64,000 bases of DNA from Oscillospiraceae bacterium (GTDB lineage Bacteria; Bacillota; Clostridia; Oscillospirales; Acutalibacteraceae): contig SVOQ01000007.1 in the NCBI GenBank assembly GCA_015066345.1, positions 31,213 to 95,212 on the forward strand. The letters run 5' to 3'. Each line of letters begins with the position of its first letter. Positions within the stretch are counted from its first letter, which is position 1. The translations under genes and the position numbers were made by a program. This document shows positions 34,147-43,215 of the stretch, piece by piece. The notes under the pieces were generated by a model. That model was not told where the DNA came from and did not search any database. It saw only the letters and a program-made list of their open reading frames with translations.

Positions 34147-35733
34147 TTAATATAATTGTGTGTTAGCAATGTCGCTATGTGTCAAAACATAACTTGCCTT
34201 AGAGTGCTCGGCACCGAAGTAAAGGTTTTCAAGAGATGAAAAGCTTCTCTTTGACAGAACATAATCAAGATACTGAGCGTTGGTTGTTGACGGCATATAA
34301 AGAGTTTTCAAATAAGGGTTATTGATTTGTTGACAGTATATCAATGTGTTTTCGGGTAGGGTAAGGGACTGTGAGTTGTTTTTGGAAGGATAGATACAAA
34401 TATACCTATCTCCGTTTTTGAAAAATGCTACACCGCCAATATCGTAGCCTTTTGGGTTTCCTCCGTCTACAAAAATATTTTCGCAATTAGGAGGTAATTG
34501 GTCGGATGAGGGATAAGATGTAGCGTTTTTATTCATATAGATATTTTTTACGTTGTAAGCCTCTTCAAGGTTGATTGCTGATTCGAAACCGGCACAATTG
34601 TTTGGAAGGCGTATTTCTGTAGTTGGGTGTGCAGGACAGTGGTAGCGTACCTTCCAGGTGGAGCCGGTGTTGTAATATAATGTACCGTCTATGCATTTGA
34701 ATTGGTAACCGGTTACAGATATATTTTCAACACTCGGACAATTCGTTGCAAAATCGTTTATTATACCAAGATCAGTTTCAGAAAAATTTATAAATCTCAG
34801 GTTGGGGCAACTGTTAAATGTTTGTTGTTCCACCCACAAATAGGGCTGTTTGCTATTGGTTTCAAAGGAAACATTTACAATGGAGCTGTTGTTTTGGAAA
34901 GTGTTTTGTTCGATTCTTGTAACGGCACAGCCTTCAACTACTGCGGGAATAATAACATTTGCCGAATTTCCGGTGTATTTGGTTATGGTGGCATATTTCC
35001 CTGAAATTGTATATTCAAAATCATCGGTTGATACCTGTGCGTCGGTTGTTGTGGGTGAGGAGCTTTCAGTGGTTGCGGTTGTTCCGGCACTTGTACTCGG
35101 CGTTGTTGTAGTTGTATTTGCAGTTGGCGGAACGGTTGTAGCACTTGAGGGTTTAGTAGTGGATGAAACTACGGCTTCGGTAGTTTCATCGTTTCCGAAG
35201 ATGGTTTCCCAGAAGTTCTTTTTCTCAGTTTCTTCTTCTTCTTTTTTGGAGGGTGTATCATTATTACTTTGTGGTGATGTGGTTTTATTATTAAAAAGGT
35301 TTTCTAAAAATCCCTGTTTTTGCGTAGTAGAAGCGGGTGGGAGGATAATTGTTTGAGTAACATCCACAATATCAAAAACCTGTTCACCGTTTTCCGCAGT
35401 TACAAATTCACCGTTATTTTGGGTAACGGCAACTGTTTCAGTTAAGTGTATGACACTTGTTTGCTCAACTACGGGCGGTGGCGTGGTATTTACGTTTTTC
35501 ATAATTAAAATACAAATACCCATAACTAATAATAAGCCTGCTACACCGGCAAATCCAAGCCGAAAACGGCGTGATTTAAGAAGCTTTAGTATATAAGATC
35601 GTATTTTAAAAAATACGGGCGTTTTTTTCTTATTATCTACGGGAGCGGATACCTCAACGGCAGAAAAACATTTCAAACAGAAAACCGCTTCTTTTGGGAT
35701 TTCCGCACCACATTTGGAGCATTTTTTATACAA
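34147..35733 (-). CDS. Zinc-ribbon / transmembrane / BspA-type LRR protein
   Basis: The 528-residue protein has an N-terminal zinc ribbon (CSKCGAEIPKEAVFCLKC), a basic stretch, one transmembrane helix (about 58-80), and a Thr/Ser-rich low-complexity linker (about 165-230). A C-terminal domain with BspA-like leucine-rich repeats follows (VIIPAVVEGCAVTRIEQNTF, then NVSFETNS). The zinc ribbon should be inside and the LRR outside. BspA LRRs often mediate binding to host or matrix proteins. The start is TTG at 35733, with AAGGTGGG 6 bp upstream. It is first in a minus-strand unit with the HTH and kinase genes, 13 bp before the HTH start. Confidence 0.8.
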   Translation of the reverse strand: MYKKCSKCGAEIPKEAVFCLKCFSAVEVSAPVDNKKKTPVFFKIRSYILKLLKSRRFRLGFAGVAGLLLVMGICILIMKNVNTTPPPVVEQTSVIHLTETVAVTQNNGEFVTAENGEQVFDIVDVTQTIILPPASTTQKQGFLENLFNNKTTSPQSNNDTPSKKEEEETEKKNFWETIFGNDETTEAVVSSTTKPSSATTVPPTANTTTTTPSTSAGTTATTESSSPTTTDAQVSTDDFEYTISGKYATITKYTGNSANVIIPAVVEGCAVTRIEQNTFQNNSSIVNVSFETNSKQPYLWVEQQTFNSCPNLRFINFSETDLGIINDFATNCPSVENISVTGYQFKCIDGTLYYNTGSTWKVRYHCPAHPTTEIRLPNNCAGFESAINLEEAYNVKNIYMNKNATSYPSSDQLPPNCENIFVDGGNPKGYDIGGVAFFKNGDRYICIYPSKNNSQSLTLPENTLIYCQQINNPYLKTLYMPSTTNAQYLDYVLSKRSFSSLENLYFGAEHSKASYVLTHSDIANTQLY

Positions 35734-35764
35734 TACAAACCCACCTTAACATCCATTAATATTT

Positions 35765-35793
35765 AAGATAAAGTATTTCACAACTAAAGTCAA
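35765..35793 (-). promoter_or_regulatory. Promoter of the LRR-HTH-kinase unit
   Basis: On the minus strand TTGACT (35793-35788), 17 bp, TATCTT (35770-35765), about 30 bp before the TTG start. It is divergent from the promoter at 35832. Confidence 0.6.
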
Positions 35794-35831
35794 TATAATA
35801 AAAATTCAAAATTGAAAAAATTTTCAAAAGT

Positions 35832-35881
35832 GTACTGTGGCATAGAATAGGTTTGAGTAAAAAAGAGTGATTTAATGTAAT
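35832..35881 (+). promoter_or_regulatory. Palindrome-plus-promoter element, copy 1 (secreted FN3 protein)
   Basis: A block GTACTGTGGCATAGAATAGG (35832-35851) is followed by -35 TTGAGT (35853-35858), 17 bp, -10 TGTAAT (35876-35881). The core CTGTG-G-CATAG is a near-perfect palindrome. The same block and spacing recur at 39529-39578. Confidence 0.7.
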
Positions 35882-35949
35882 AAACTCCGATTTTTTACCA
35901 TAGGGAGACTATCGGAGCTTAAAGAAAACAAGAAAAAGGAGATTAGAGA

Positions 35950-38124
35950 ATGAAGAAATTAATCAGCTTAATGTTGGCATTAATTATGGCACTTTCCGTT
36001 ATGTCGTGCCTTTCATTAAGCGTAGGTGCTGAGTACAGAGATTATTATGAATGTGATGTGGCATACACGGTAGAGGATGGTACGGGCTTCTGGTTTTACG
36101 CAGAGGAAAGCGGTCTTTACGAATTCACCTCGTGTAACAACTATGACCCGAAGCTTACCATAGAGTTTGATAACGGAGATATCATAGAGTACGATGATGT
36201 GGATTTTGACAACCTTAACTATGAATTTAGTGCCGTAATTGAGCTTGAAGCCGGTGAGGAAATTTTTTGCTTCATTGAAGACGGTGAGGGCTATGATGTA
36301 GACTTCTACATAACAAGATACTATGAGGAATTAGGTGCAGGAGAAGAGTACCGGTTTGCATCAGGCTACAAATTCAAATTTATTGCCGAGGAAGCAGGCG
36401 AATATGAGTTTACTTCTTTCGATAACTTCGACCCTTCCTTAACAGTTGAGTTTGAAGACGGTTCTGTTGAAACCTATGATGATGTTGATTTCGATAACTT
36501 TGACTATGAATTCAGTGCAATTATTTACCTTGAAGCAGGTGAAGAAATTTATTGTACCGTAACAGATAGCGAGGACTATGACATAAACTTCTATATTGAA
36601 AAATATTATATGGAAGTATATGCATACGAAGAATATGAAATGGGAACAGATTACGAATTTAAATTCGTAGCTGAAGAGGACGCAACATATAAATTTTATT
36701 CATTTGACAATGATGATCCCTGCTTAACAGTCGAATTTGAAGATGGTACAATTGAATATTATGACGACATAAGCGATGATGATTATGAGTTTGATGCTTA
36801 TATCAGTCTTGATGCAGGTGAAGAAATTATCTGCTCCGTTTCTGATTCGTTGGATTATGTAAATTTCGGAATTTATGCATACGGTAATGCATATGCAGAT
36901 GTTGACTATACGGCAGATGCAGGATACGAGTTCTTCTTTACAGCAGAAGAAGAGGGCTTCTACAGATTCGTATCATTTGACAATGTTAGCGACCCGTTTA
37001 TCGAGATACTCTACGACGGAGAGTTCATAAAATTCGATGATTGCTGTTCCGAGGACTATGAATTTGATGGTGGCTTGTATCTCTTTGAAGGTGATTATGT
37101 ATTCTGTATGGTTAGTGACAACTACTTGACAGCAGAAGAAGACGAATGTGTTGTAAACTTCTGTATCGAGTATTGGGGTGAGGATTGTCCCGGTCACTAT
37201 GAATCCGAATGGTATGTGGATACTGAAGCAACTGTATATGAACCCGGTTTAATTTATATGGAGTGTGAATTGTGCGGTGAAATAATCGCTTGTGAAGAAA
37301 TCCCTCAGTTAGCACCCGAAACACCCGACCTTGTAAGCGTAGCGAATACTACAAGCGGTGTTAAGTTTACTTGGAGTGAGGTAGAAGGTGCGGACAGCTA
37401 TATTGTATACCGCAGAGCATATAACACAAAGACTAAAAAGTGGGGCGGTTGGACAAGAATTGCGGATGATGTAACAGCAACATCATATGTTGATAAAACC
37501 GCAAAATCCGGCTATTACCGTTACACCGTAAGAGCTGTCAACGAAGGTGGCACAAGCGGATATGACGCAAACGGACTTAAAACATATTTCCTCGCAACAC
37601 CCAAGGTTACCTCAACTGCTAACACAAACAGTGCAATAACAGTTAAATGGGGTAAAGTTACAGGTGCAACAGGATATATTGTATACCGCAAAACAGGTAA
37701 TGGTAAATGGCAGAACCTCGGTAAAACTACAGGAACATCATTTACAGATAAGACCGCAAAAGCAGGGGTAACATACAGATACACAGTAAGAGCATATTAT
37801 GGTTCATATCTTTCATCCTTTGTTGCAAACGGCTATGCAGTAAGAAGACTTACAACACCCACACTCAAGAGTGTAACAAGCTCAAAATCAGGTGTTACAT
37901 TTAATTGGAATAAGGTAGCGGGTGCAACAGGCTATAACGTTTACCGTAAAACAGGTAATGGTGGCTGGCAGAAAATAGCAACCGTCAAGGGTACTTCCAC
38001 AGTAAAATACCTTGATAAAACAGCTAAAAAAGGCGTAACCTACAAATACACCGTAAGAGCTTACTACGGCACATCGACAAGCTATTACAATACAAAAGGT
38101 CTTACTATAAAAGATAAATATTAA
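35950..38124 (+). CDS. Secreted acidic repeat protein with three FN3 domains
   Basis: The protein has 724 residues. A Sec signal peptide (MKKLISLMLALIMALSVMSC) probably ends at SVGA-EY; a Cys at 20 makes a lipoprotein possible but the lipobox is poor. Residues about 28-400 hold four repeats of about 90 residues rich in Asp, Glu, Tyr and Phe (EFEDGSVETYDDVD type), possibly calcium-binding. A Cys-pair segment follows (MECELCGEII, about 437-446). The C-terminus has three fibronectin type III domains (about 458-724; YIVYRRAY, YIVYRKTG, YNVYRKTG marks). There is no sortase or membrane anchor. It is probably an extracellular matrix- or glycan-binding protein. AAAAGGAG precedes the ATG. Confidence 0.85.
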   Translation: MKKLISLMLALIMALSVMSCLSLSVGAEYRDYYECDVAYTVEDGTGFWFYAEESGLYEFTSCNNYDPKLTIEFDNGDIIEYDDVDFDNLNYEFSAVIELEAGEEIFCFIEDGEGYDVDFYITRYYEELGAGEEYRFASGYKFKFIAEEAGEYEFTSFDNFDPSLTVEFEDGSVETYDDVDFDNFDYEFSAIIYLEAGEEIYCTVTDSEDYDINFYIEKYYMEVYAYEEYEMGTDYEFKFVAEEDATYKFYSFDNDDPCLTVEFEDGTIEYYDDISDDDYEFDAYISLDAGEEIICSVSDSLDYVNFGIYAYGNAYADVDYTADAGYEFFFTAEEEGFYRFVSFDNVSDPFIEILYDGEFIKFDDCCSEDYEFDGGLYLFEGDYVFCMVSDNYLTAEEDECVVNFCIEYWGEDCPGHYESEWYVDTEATVYEPGLIYMECELCGEIIACEEIPQLAPETPDLVSVANTTSGVKFTWSEVEGADSYIVYRRAYNTKTKKWGGWTRIADDVTATSYVDKTAKSGYYRYTVRAVNEGGTSGYDANGLKTYFLATPKVTSTANTNSAITVKWGKVTGATGYIVYRKTGNGKWQNLGKTTGTSFTDKTAKAGVTYRYTVRAYYGSYLSSFVANGYAVRRLTTPTLKSVTSSKSGVTFNWNKVAGATGYNVYRKTGNGGWQKIATVKGTSTVKYLDKTAKKGVTYKYTVRAYYGTSTSYYNTKGLTIKDKY

Positions 38125-38125
38125 G

Positions 38126-38156
38126 AAAAAAGCTCCGCAAAAATGCGGGGCTTTTT
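38126..38156 (+). terminator. Rho-independent terminator
   Basis: Stem AAAAAGCTCCGCA / TGCGGGGCTTTTT with an AAAAA loop follows the stop of the FN3 protein. Confidence 0.9.
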
Positions 38157-38173
38157 CAATGTGGGTGTTATCA

Positions 38174-38202
38174 TTGACATTTTTTTACAATAGTATTAAA
38201 AT
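38174..38202 (+). promoter_or_regulatory. Promoter of the zinc-ribbon gene at 38292
   Basis: TTGACA (38174-38179), 17 bp, TAAAAT (38197-38202), 90 bp before the ATG. Confidence 0.75.
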
Positions 38203-38291
38203 AAAAACGTTAATTCGCAATCGAAGTAATTTTTGTGTACAGCTTTGTTGCTATGGATTATTTAGATTTAAAGTTTTAAGGAGTAATAGTT

Positions 38292-39050
38292 ATGCCTTTT
38301 GTACAAGCGAAATGCACCGAATGTGGGGGAATATTAGCAGTTGATAATGAACAAAAAGCAGCAATCTGTCAATTTTGTGGTAAACCTTATATTGTTGAAG
38401 ATGCAGTGAATAATTACATTACATATAATGTAACTAATAACACCACTAATCATAATTATGGCGAGGGTGCTGTTGTTAATGTTTATGAGAATCAATTTTC
38501 TGTTTCTACAATAATGGAGCGCGCTTTCATGTTTCTTGAAAATGATGATTTTAAAAGTGCTGATAATTATTGTGAAAAGGTTCTTGACATTGAACCGGAA
38601 AATGCACTAGCCTATCTCGGAAAGCTCTTGGCAGACCTTCAAATAAAAAGAAAAATTGACTTAAAGGATTGTGCCACACCATTTGAAGACAACCCAAATT
38701 ATCTAAAGCTCATTCGTTTTTGCGATAGCGAATTAAAGGCTGAAATGGAACATTACAGTGCTTGTGCACAAAAGAACAAGGCTTCTTTGAAGGAAGAATT
38801 AGCTTTTGTTAATAAAGAAATAGAAATATTATCTGCTCAAATCAAAAGCCACAACGAAGATGACTATACTCGTACAAAACTAGAAAAATTAAAAAAGCAC
38901 AAAGAAGAAATATGTCAAATTCTATTTCTATTACTAAATGAGGTTAAATGCCCTCTCTGTGGTATAGTAATACCTGTTACTGAGGCCTTAGATGATGTTT
39001 TAGAGTGTCCAATATGTGGAAGGTTGCTCAAATTATTAAAATATGTATAA
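38292..39050 (+). CDS. Protein with zinc ribbons at both ends and a TPR-like middle
   Basis: The 252-residue cytosolic protein has a first ribbon at residues about 8-37 (CTECGG, CQFCGKPYIVE) and a last one at about 220-245 (CPLCGIVIP, CPICGRLL). Between them is a TPR-like unit (AFMFLENDDFKSADNYCEKV) and a coiled coil (residues about 160-215). The type (zinc ribbon plus TPR) is common in gut Clostridia but without a known function. AAGGAG lies 9 bp before the ATG. Two terminators follow. Confidence 0.75.
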   Translation: MPFVQAKCTECGGILAVDNEQKAAICQFCGKPYIVEDAVNNYITYNVTNNTTNHNYGEGAVVNVYENQFSVSTIMERAFMFLENDDFKSADNYCEKVLDIEPENALAYLGKLLADLQIKRKIDLKDCATPFEDNPNYLKLIRFCDSELKAEMEHYSACAQKNKASLKEELAFVNKEIEILSAQIKSHNEDDYTRTKLEKLKKHKEEICQILFLLLNEVKCPLCGIVIPVTEALDDVLECPICGRLLKLLKYV

Positions 39051-39201
39051 TAACAAGTGAAGTTGTAGCAAACATCTTTTTTCAATGGTCCGGTTTTTTA
39101 TAAATTTTTAAATATTCAACTATGAAATTCCCCAAAACTTTTCGCAAGGCCTTTACTCAGGTGGCAGTAATACGGGAAACTATGTTATCAAAGATACATA
39201 T

Positions 39202-39243
39202 AAAGATAAAATCCGTCCATGGTGGACGAATTTTATCTTTTTC
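39202..39243 (+). terminator. Rho-independent terminator
   Basis: An 18-bp stem with one mismatch (AAAGATAAAATCCGTCCA with its complement) is followed by TTT. The 150 bp between this and the stop at 39050 contain no supported gene. Confidence 0.85.
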
Positions 39244-39300
39244 GTTTTTCTCTTTTCTCAATACATCGGTGAATACTTTATATTTCATATTCACTAAGGA

Positions 39301-39330
39301 AAGCCCCTTGCGACCGCAAGGGGCTTTTTT
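39301..39330 (+). terminator. Second rho-independent terminator
   Basis: Stem AGCCCCTTGCG / CGCAAGGGGCT is followed by TTTTT. No gene is seen between it and the terminator at 39202, so it may end a lost gene or act as back-up. Confidence 0.85.
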
Positions 39331-39359
39331 GGATGCAAAATGCAGAATGTAGAATGCAA

Positions 39360-39508
39360 AATTATCGGGGCGAAGCCGATTATAATGTTCACTTCGTGAA
39401 GCGATATACCTTCGGTGCGATATGTTGACACGCGATATATACGAAGTATGCGATATATTTTGCTAACGCAAAATGTGAACGCTACGCGTTTTAATTATCC
39501 CGATAATT
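39360..39508. repeat. Nested palindromic intergenic element
   Basis: Outer arms AATTATCGGG (39360-39369) and CCCGATAATT (39499-39508) enclose inner arms GTTCAC (39387) and GTGAAC (39475) and a string of small hairpins (TTCACTTCGTGAA, ATATACGAAGTAT, TTTTGCTAACGCAAAA, CGCTACGCG). The whole could fold as one cruciform-like RNA or DNA. It resembles small non-autonomous palindromic elements of Clostridia. No open frame lies inside. Confidence 0.7.
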
Positions 39509-39528
39509 ACCCATTAAAAAACGGCTTA

Positions 39529-39578
39529 GTACTGTGGCACAGAATAGGTTTAAACTAAAAATAATGTTTTAATATAAT
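39529..39578 (+). promoter_or_regulatory. Palindrome-plus-promoter element, copy 2
   Basis: GTACTGTGGCACAGAATAGG (39529-39548) holds the perfect palindrome CTGTG-G-CACAG. It is followed by -35 TTAAAC (39550-39555), 17 bp, -10 TATAAT (39573-39578). It aligns without gaps to copy 1 (35832-35881). Confidence 0.7.
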
Positions 39579-39607
39579 CAACAGTATCATGTGAAAGGAT
39601 GATTAGT

Positions 39608-39973
39608 ATGGTTTGTCCGAATTGTAAATTTAAAAATCAGCAAGGAACGGTTTTTTGTCAGAATTGCGGAACACAGTTTTCGAAGCCGGAAACAGTAGTG
39701 CAAAAGCCAAAGAAAAGCAAAAATAAAATTATAATTGCGATTGTTTCGGTGTTTCTGGTGTTTTCGATAATTGCGGTTGCGGTGGCATCAGTAGTGGTTG
39801 TGCAGCTTTTCAGTTACCGATGTGCCGATTGCAATAAGTTCGTTATTTTTGAGGAGCACGTTATTATGTCTGAAGACGGTGAGTTCGGACGTTGGGTTTG
39901 TAACCAGTGTCATAATAATTGGATGTCCGAAGAATACGGGGTGACATTCAGTGGGGAGACGGTGACCTCCTGA
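39608..39973 (+). CDS. Zinc-ribbon single-pass membrane protein
   Basis: This protein has 121 residues from the ATG at 39608; the ATG at 39599 touches GAAAGG and is less likely. An N-terminal zinc ribbon (CPNCKFKNQQGTVFCQNC) precedes a basic segment, one transmembrane helix (about 43-70) and a C-terminal Cys-rich domain (CADCNKFVIF, then CNQCHNNWM). The last domain looks like a second metal site outside or at the membrane face. The gene at 40055 encodes a shortened relative. Its promoter is shared with the secreted FN3 protein at 35950. Confidence 0.7.
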   Translation: MVCPNCKFKNQQGTVFCQNCGTQFSKPETVVQKPKKSKNKIIIAIVSVFLVFSIIAVAVASVVVVQLFSYRCADCNKFVIFEEHVIMSEDGEFGRWVCNQCHNNWMSEEYGVTFSGETVTS

Positions 39974-40054
39974 TAAACGGTTGACCGGAAATAAACAACG
40001 CAGATACTGTTTGCGTAGAAAAAACGCACAGTCTTACTTAGAAAGAGGATAAAA

Positions 40055-40333
40055 ATGTTTTGTCAGAATTGTGTAGAGCAATTAACACAACAGAACAAAG
40101 CAACTCAAAAGGCTGAAAAGAGTAAGAATGCTGTTATTATCATTGTTTCAGCATTTCTGATTTTTTCAATGATTGTAGTTGCTATAGCATCGGTGATTGT
40201 TATATCTTTTTTCAGCTATCGTTGCTATGATTGCAGAAAAAGTCTCATTTTTGAGAAACACGTGGGATGCTTTGTCTGTGAGGAATGTCACGATACATGG
40301 ATGGCTGAGGAATACGGAATCACAAAGGGGTGA
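40055..40333 (+). CDS. Shortened paralogue of the zinc-ribbon membrane protein
   Basis: The 92-residue protein is similar to the one at 39608 along its length (KSKN before the helix, SYRCYDC, CEECHDTWMAEEYG), but the first Cys pair of the N-terminal ribbon is missing: it starts MFCQNC. The helix is at about 28-53. It is probably a tandem duplicate in which the N-terminus was lost, leaving a half ribbon that may not bind zinc. AAAGAGGA precedes the ATG. Confidence 0.65.
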   Translation: MFCQNCVEQLTQQNKATQKAEKSKNAVIIIVSAFLIFSMIVVAIASVIVISFFSYRCYDCRKSLIFEKHVGCFVCEECHDTWMAEEYGITKG

Positions 40334-40410
40334 ACCGTTTGTAAATAGTGTTTTTTCAGACATTTATTAAAAAACTGAAAATCAAAATTTTTTAATTATC
40401 AGGAGGATTT

Positions 40411-41148
40411 ATGAAAAAGGTAGTTTCTATATTGTTAGCTTTAATTATGTGCGGTACATTTATTGTAGGTGCATCTGCAATGTGTTACAATGGCGAGGGT
40501 GATATCGAATTTGAGACAGGTCTGGACCTTAATATGTCCACACCTGAGGATACGGGTAATTCCTATTGGTATGAATGGGAGATTGCGGAAGAAGAAGGTG
40601 TTGGCTTCGGTGAAATTGAATTTACAATTTACTATGGTGCATTTGATTGGCAGGGTGAACAGTATTGTGAAAGCCCCGAGGATTACCCAGCAATGCTTGA
40701 GTATCTTCGCTGGAGTTACGGCGAGGATTACACCGTAACAGACTGTTACATAGACGGATATCCGGCAATTGTTGTTGAATACTACGACTCGGAAACGAGC
40801 GAGTCAAGTGCAGATGTTTTCATTTGCGGCGGCAAGTATTTTTATGTTGTGAATTTATATATTGAAGATATAATGATTTACAGCGATATGCTTGATAACG
40901 TTAAAGGGATGGAGCTTAACGGCGAGACGGGTGAGCCCTTAACCTATGACACATCTGCGGTTGAAGAATACGACGAATACGCAGATGACGAGGTGTACGC
41001 AGAATCCGACAACACTTCGGGCTCTGCTTCAATGAGCCCCGTTGTGAGGAATATTATAATTATTGCGGTAGTTGCCGTGGTTGCAATTGTTTGCGGTACA
41101 GCAGTATGTGTGATTGTAATAGTAGCGGTTAAAGGTAAAAAGAAATAA
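40411..41148 (+). CDS. Secreted acidic protein with C-terminal membrane anchor
   Basis: The 245-residue protein has a signal peptide (MKKVVSILLALIMCGTFIVG, cleavage near ASA-MC). An acidic external domain (about 25-200) contains two Trp-rich patches (SYWYEWEI, FDWQGEQY), then a Ser/Asp/Glu linker, a transmembrane helix (about 213-238) and KGKKK. There is no LPxTG. I do not recognise the family. The signal peptide resembles that of the FN3 protein at 35950. CAGGAGG lies 6 bp before the ATG. A bidirectional terminator follows. Confidence 0.7.
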   Translation: MKKVVSILLALIMCGTFIVGASAMCYNGEGDIEFETGLDLNMSTPEDTGNSYWYEWEIAEEEGVGFGEIEFTIYYGAFDWQGEQYCESPEDYPAMLEYLRWSYGEDYTVTDCYIDGYPAIVVEYYDSETSESSADVFICGGKYFYVVNLYIEDIMIYSDMLDNVKGMELNGETGEPLTYDTSAVEEYDEYADDEVYAESDNTSGSASMSPVVRNIIIIAVVAVVAIVCGTAVCVIVIVAVKGKKK

Positions 41149-41159
41149 GAAATAAATAT

Positions 41160-41199
41160 AAAAGCCTTCCTTTGGAATTTTCCAGAGGAAGGCTTTTGT
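41160..41199. terminator. Bidirectional terminator (acidic membrane protein / fucI)
   Basis: Stem AAAAGCCTTCC / GGAAGGCTTTT plus an inner TGGA/TCCA pair, between the convergent stops at 41148 and 41210. Confidence 0.85.
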
Positions 41200-41209
41200 T
41201 ATTGCTTAA

Positions 41210-43006
41210 TTATTTATAAAGAGGGCCGTAAGCTTCACAAGCACGGAAGTCTGCACTCTCAAGCTCCTGTGTGCCGAATGCGTTCCAGCAAGCGGGACGG
41301 AAGATTTTGCTTTCGTCAACGTTGTGCATTGAAACGGGGATTCTGAGCATTGAGCAAAGAGTGATAATGTCAGCACCGATATGACCGTAGGAGATAGCGC
41401 CGTGGTTAGCACCCCAATGGTTCATAACTTCGTAAGCGGATGTGAATGCACCCTTACCTGTAAGTTTGGGAGCAAACCATGTGCAGGGCCACGTGTAGTC
41501 GGTTCTTGCCCAGATTTTGTGTGAAACTTCATCGGGAAGCGCAACTGTGTAGCCTTCGCAAATCTGTACTGTTGGTCCAAGACCCTTAACGAGGTTAAGA
41601 CGAATCATTGTTGCGGGCATTTCAGCACGTGTAAGGAAACGGCTTGAATATCCGCCACCACGGAAGTAACCGTTATCCGCTGCACACCATTCTGTTGCAT
41701 CGTTAATTGTCTTAATATCTTCGTCAGTAATATCGTACCATTCTTTGATGATACCGTTACCGTTTTCATCCTTAACTTCGCCACAAGCGTCAAGACAACA
41801 AGCACCTGAGTTAATAAGGTGAATGAAACCCATGCTCTCTTTTGCTTTGCCTTCCAGCTCGTAGCCTGTTGCTTTCTTAAGAGCTTCGGGGCTCCAGTAG
41901 GTACGAACGTCTGCGAACATCTGGGGTCTGTTTGTAAGGAGCTTCATAAGGAGCATACTTACGCCGTTAAGAGTATCGTTTTCAGTAGCGAGGATATAGG
42001 GCTCACGAGCACCGTTCCAGTCGAAGCTTGTGTTGAGCATTGCCTCTGCGAAGTCAGCGTTGGGGTAGAAGTCAGTCCACTGTCTCTGACCCTGGAAACC
42101 TGCGGCAATAGCGTTGTGACCAACCATTTCTTCTTCGCAACCCTCGGGAAGGTTTTTGTTGCCGTTCATAAGGTCTTTGATGATGCACATCATCTTAACT
42201 GTGAATTCCCAGTCTTTTTCTTTCTGTTCGTCGCTCTTCTTTACGAAGTCGGGGTTCTTATCGAAACCTTCCTTGCAGTTTTCTTTAACCCATTTGTATG
42301 CTTTCTGGTATTCTGCTTCGTCGTAAATACCCTCGGACATTCGACGGATAATTTCTACTTCGTCAACTGATTCTACGCGCATACCAAGGTATTCTTCAAA
42401 GAAGTCTGTGTCAATTGAAGAACCTGCAATACCCATACAGATTGAACCAATCTGGAGGTATGATTTACCCTTCATTGTAGCGGCTGCAACTGCTGCTCTT
42501 GCAAAACGAAGGAGTTTTTCCTGAACGTCTGCGGGGATGGATGTGTCGTCAGCATCCTGAACGTCGTGACCGTAGATACCGAAAGCGGGAAGACCCTTCT
42601 GTGCGTGGGCTGCAAGAACTGCTGCAAGGTAAACTGCACCGGGACGCTCTGTACCGTTAAAGCCCCATACACCTTTGATTGTTGTGGGGTCCATATCCAT
42701 AGTTTCGGAGCCGTAGCACCAGCAAGGAGTAACGGAAAGAGTGATGCTTACGCCTTCCTTACGGAATTTGTCTGCACAAGCGGCTGCTTCAGCAACACGA
42801 CCGATTGTTGTGTCGGCAATAACTACCTTTACGGGTTCGCCGTTGGAATATTTAAGATTTTCTGTGAAAAGTTTTGCGGCGGATTTAGCCATATTCATAG
42901 TCTGGTCTTCAAGAGACTCTCTTACTTTGAGGGGGCCGCGTCTGCCGTCAATAATGGGACGAATACCGATTACGGGGTAATCGCCGAGAAATCTGTTCTC
43001 TGCCAT
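41210..43006 (-). CDS. fucI: L-fucose isomerase
   Basis: The 598 residues are close to the 591 of the E. coli enzyme. It interconverts L-fucose and L-fuculose (and D-arabinose/D-ribulose) with Mn2+, the first cytosolic step of fucose use. Family features are the opening [52 protein letters not shown], and the C-terminal [15 protein letters not shown] and [14 protein letters not shown]. The ATG at 43006 (MAENRF) is preferred: the upstream ATG abuts AAAGG. No fuculokinase, aldolase or transporter is in the window, so it is an isolated pathway gene. An AraR/GntR-like operator lies in the leader, suggesting repression without sugar. Confidence 0.95.
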   Translation of the reverse strand: MAENRFLGDYPVIGIRPIIDGRRGPLKVRESLEDQTMNMAKSAAKLFTENLKYSNGEPVKVVIADTTIGRVAEAAACADKFRKEGVSITLSVTPCWCYGSETMDMDPTTIKGVWGFNGTERPGAVYLAAVLAAHAQKGLPAFGIYGHDVQDADDTSIPADVQEKLLRFARAAVAAATMKGKSYLQIGSICMGIAGSSIDTDFFEEYLGMRVESVDEVEIIRRMSEGIYDEAEYQKAYKWVKENCKEGFDKNPDFVKKSDEQKEKDWEFTVKMMCIIKDLMNGNKNLPEGCEEEMVGHNAIAAGFQGQRQWTDFYPNADFAEAMLNTSFDWNGAREPYILATENDTLNGVSMLLMKLLTNRPQMFADVRTYWSPEALKKATGYELEGKAKESMGFIHLINSGACCLDACGEVKDENGNGIIKEWYDITDEDIKTINDATEWCAADNGYFRGGGYSSRFLTRAEMPATMIRLNLVKGLGPTVQICEGYTVALPDEVSHKIWARTDYTWPCTWFAPKLTGKGAFTSAYEVMNHWGANHGAISYGHIGADIITLCSMLRIPVSMHNVDESKIFRPACWNAFGTQELESADFRACEAYGPLYK

Positions 43007-43025
43007 AATTTTTATCATCCTTTCA

Positions 43026-43043
43026 TTTGTACGAGTGTACAAA
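43026..43043. promoter_or_regulatory. AraR/GntR-like operator in the fucI leader
   Basis: The perfect inverted repeat TTTGTAC-GAGT-GTACAAA lies 20-37 bp before the fucI ATG, downstream of the promoter. The half-sites match the known B. subtilis AraR operator (ATTTGTACGTACAAAT) with a 4-bp spacer added, so a GntR/AraR-type sugar regulator is likely. Confidence 0.75.
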
Positions 43044-43057
43044 ATTCTTCATTTAAT

Positions 43058-43085
43058 AGTATATCACAAAAATCCCTGTTTTCAA
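43058..43085 (-). promoter_or_regulatory. fucI promoter
   Basis: On the minus strand TTGAAA (43085-43080), 16 bp, TATACT (43063-43058). The operator at 43026-43043 lies just after the expected start of transcription. Confidence 0.65.
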
Positions 43086-43215
43086 TTGGCTATAAGTAAA
43101 ATTTTTCTAAAATAATATGGGCAAAATGACAATGAAAAAGTTTGTTATTTGTACAATTTAATTTCTTTTTGTCAAAATGAGCAAAAATATGCGAAATTTA
43201 TGTGAGAAATACATA

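Noticed and set aside
39122..39352. 76-codon frame in the gap after the zinc-ribbon gene
   Set aside because: It crosses two strong terminators, has no ribosome site, and shows no protein-like composition.
41819..42370. 183-codon frame opposite fucI, and similar frames opposite glyA and essC
   Set aside because: They are antisense shadows of conserved enzymes, without ribosome sites or family features.
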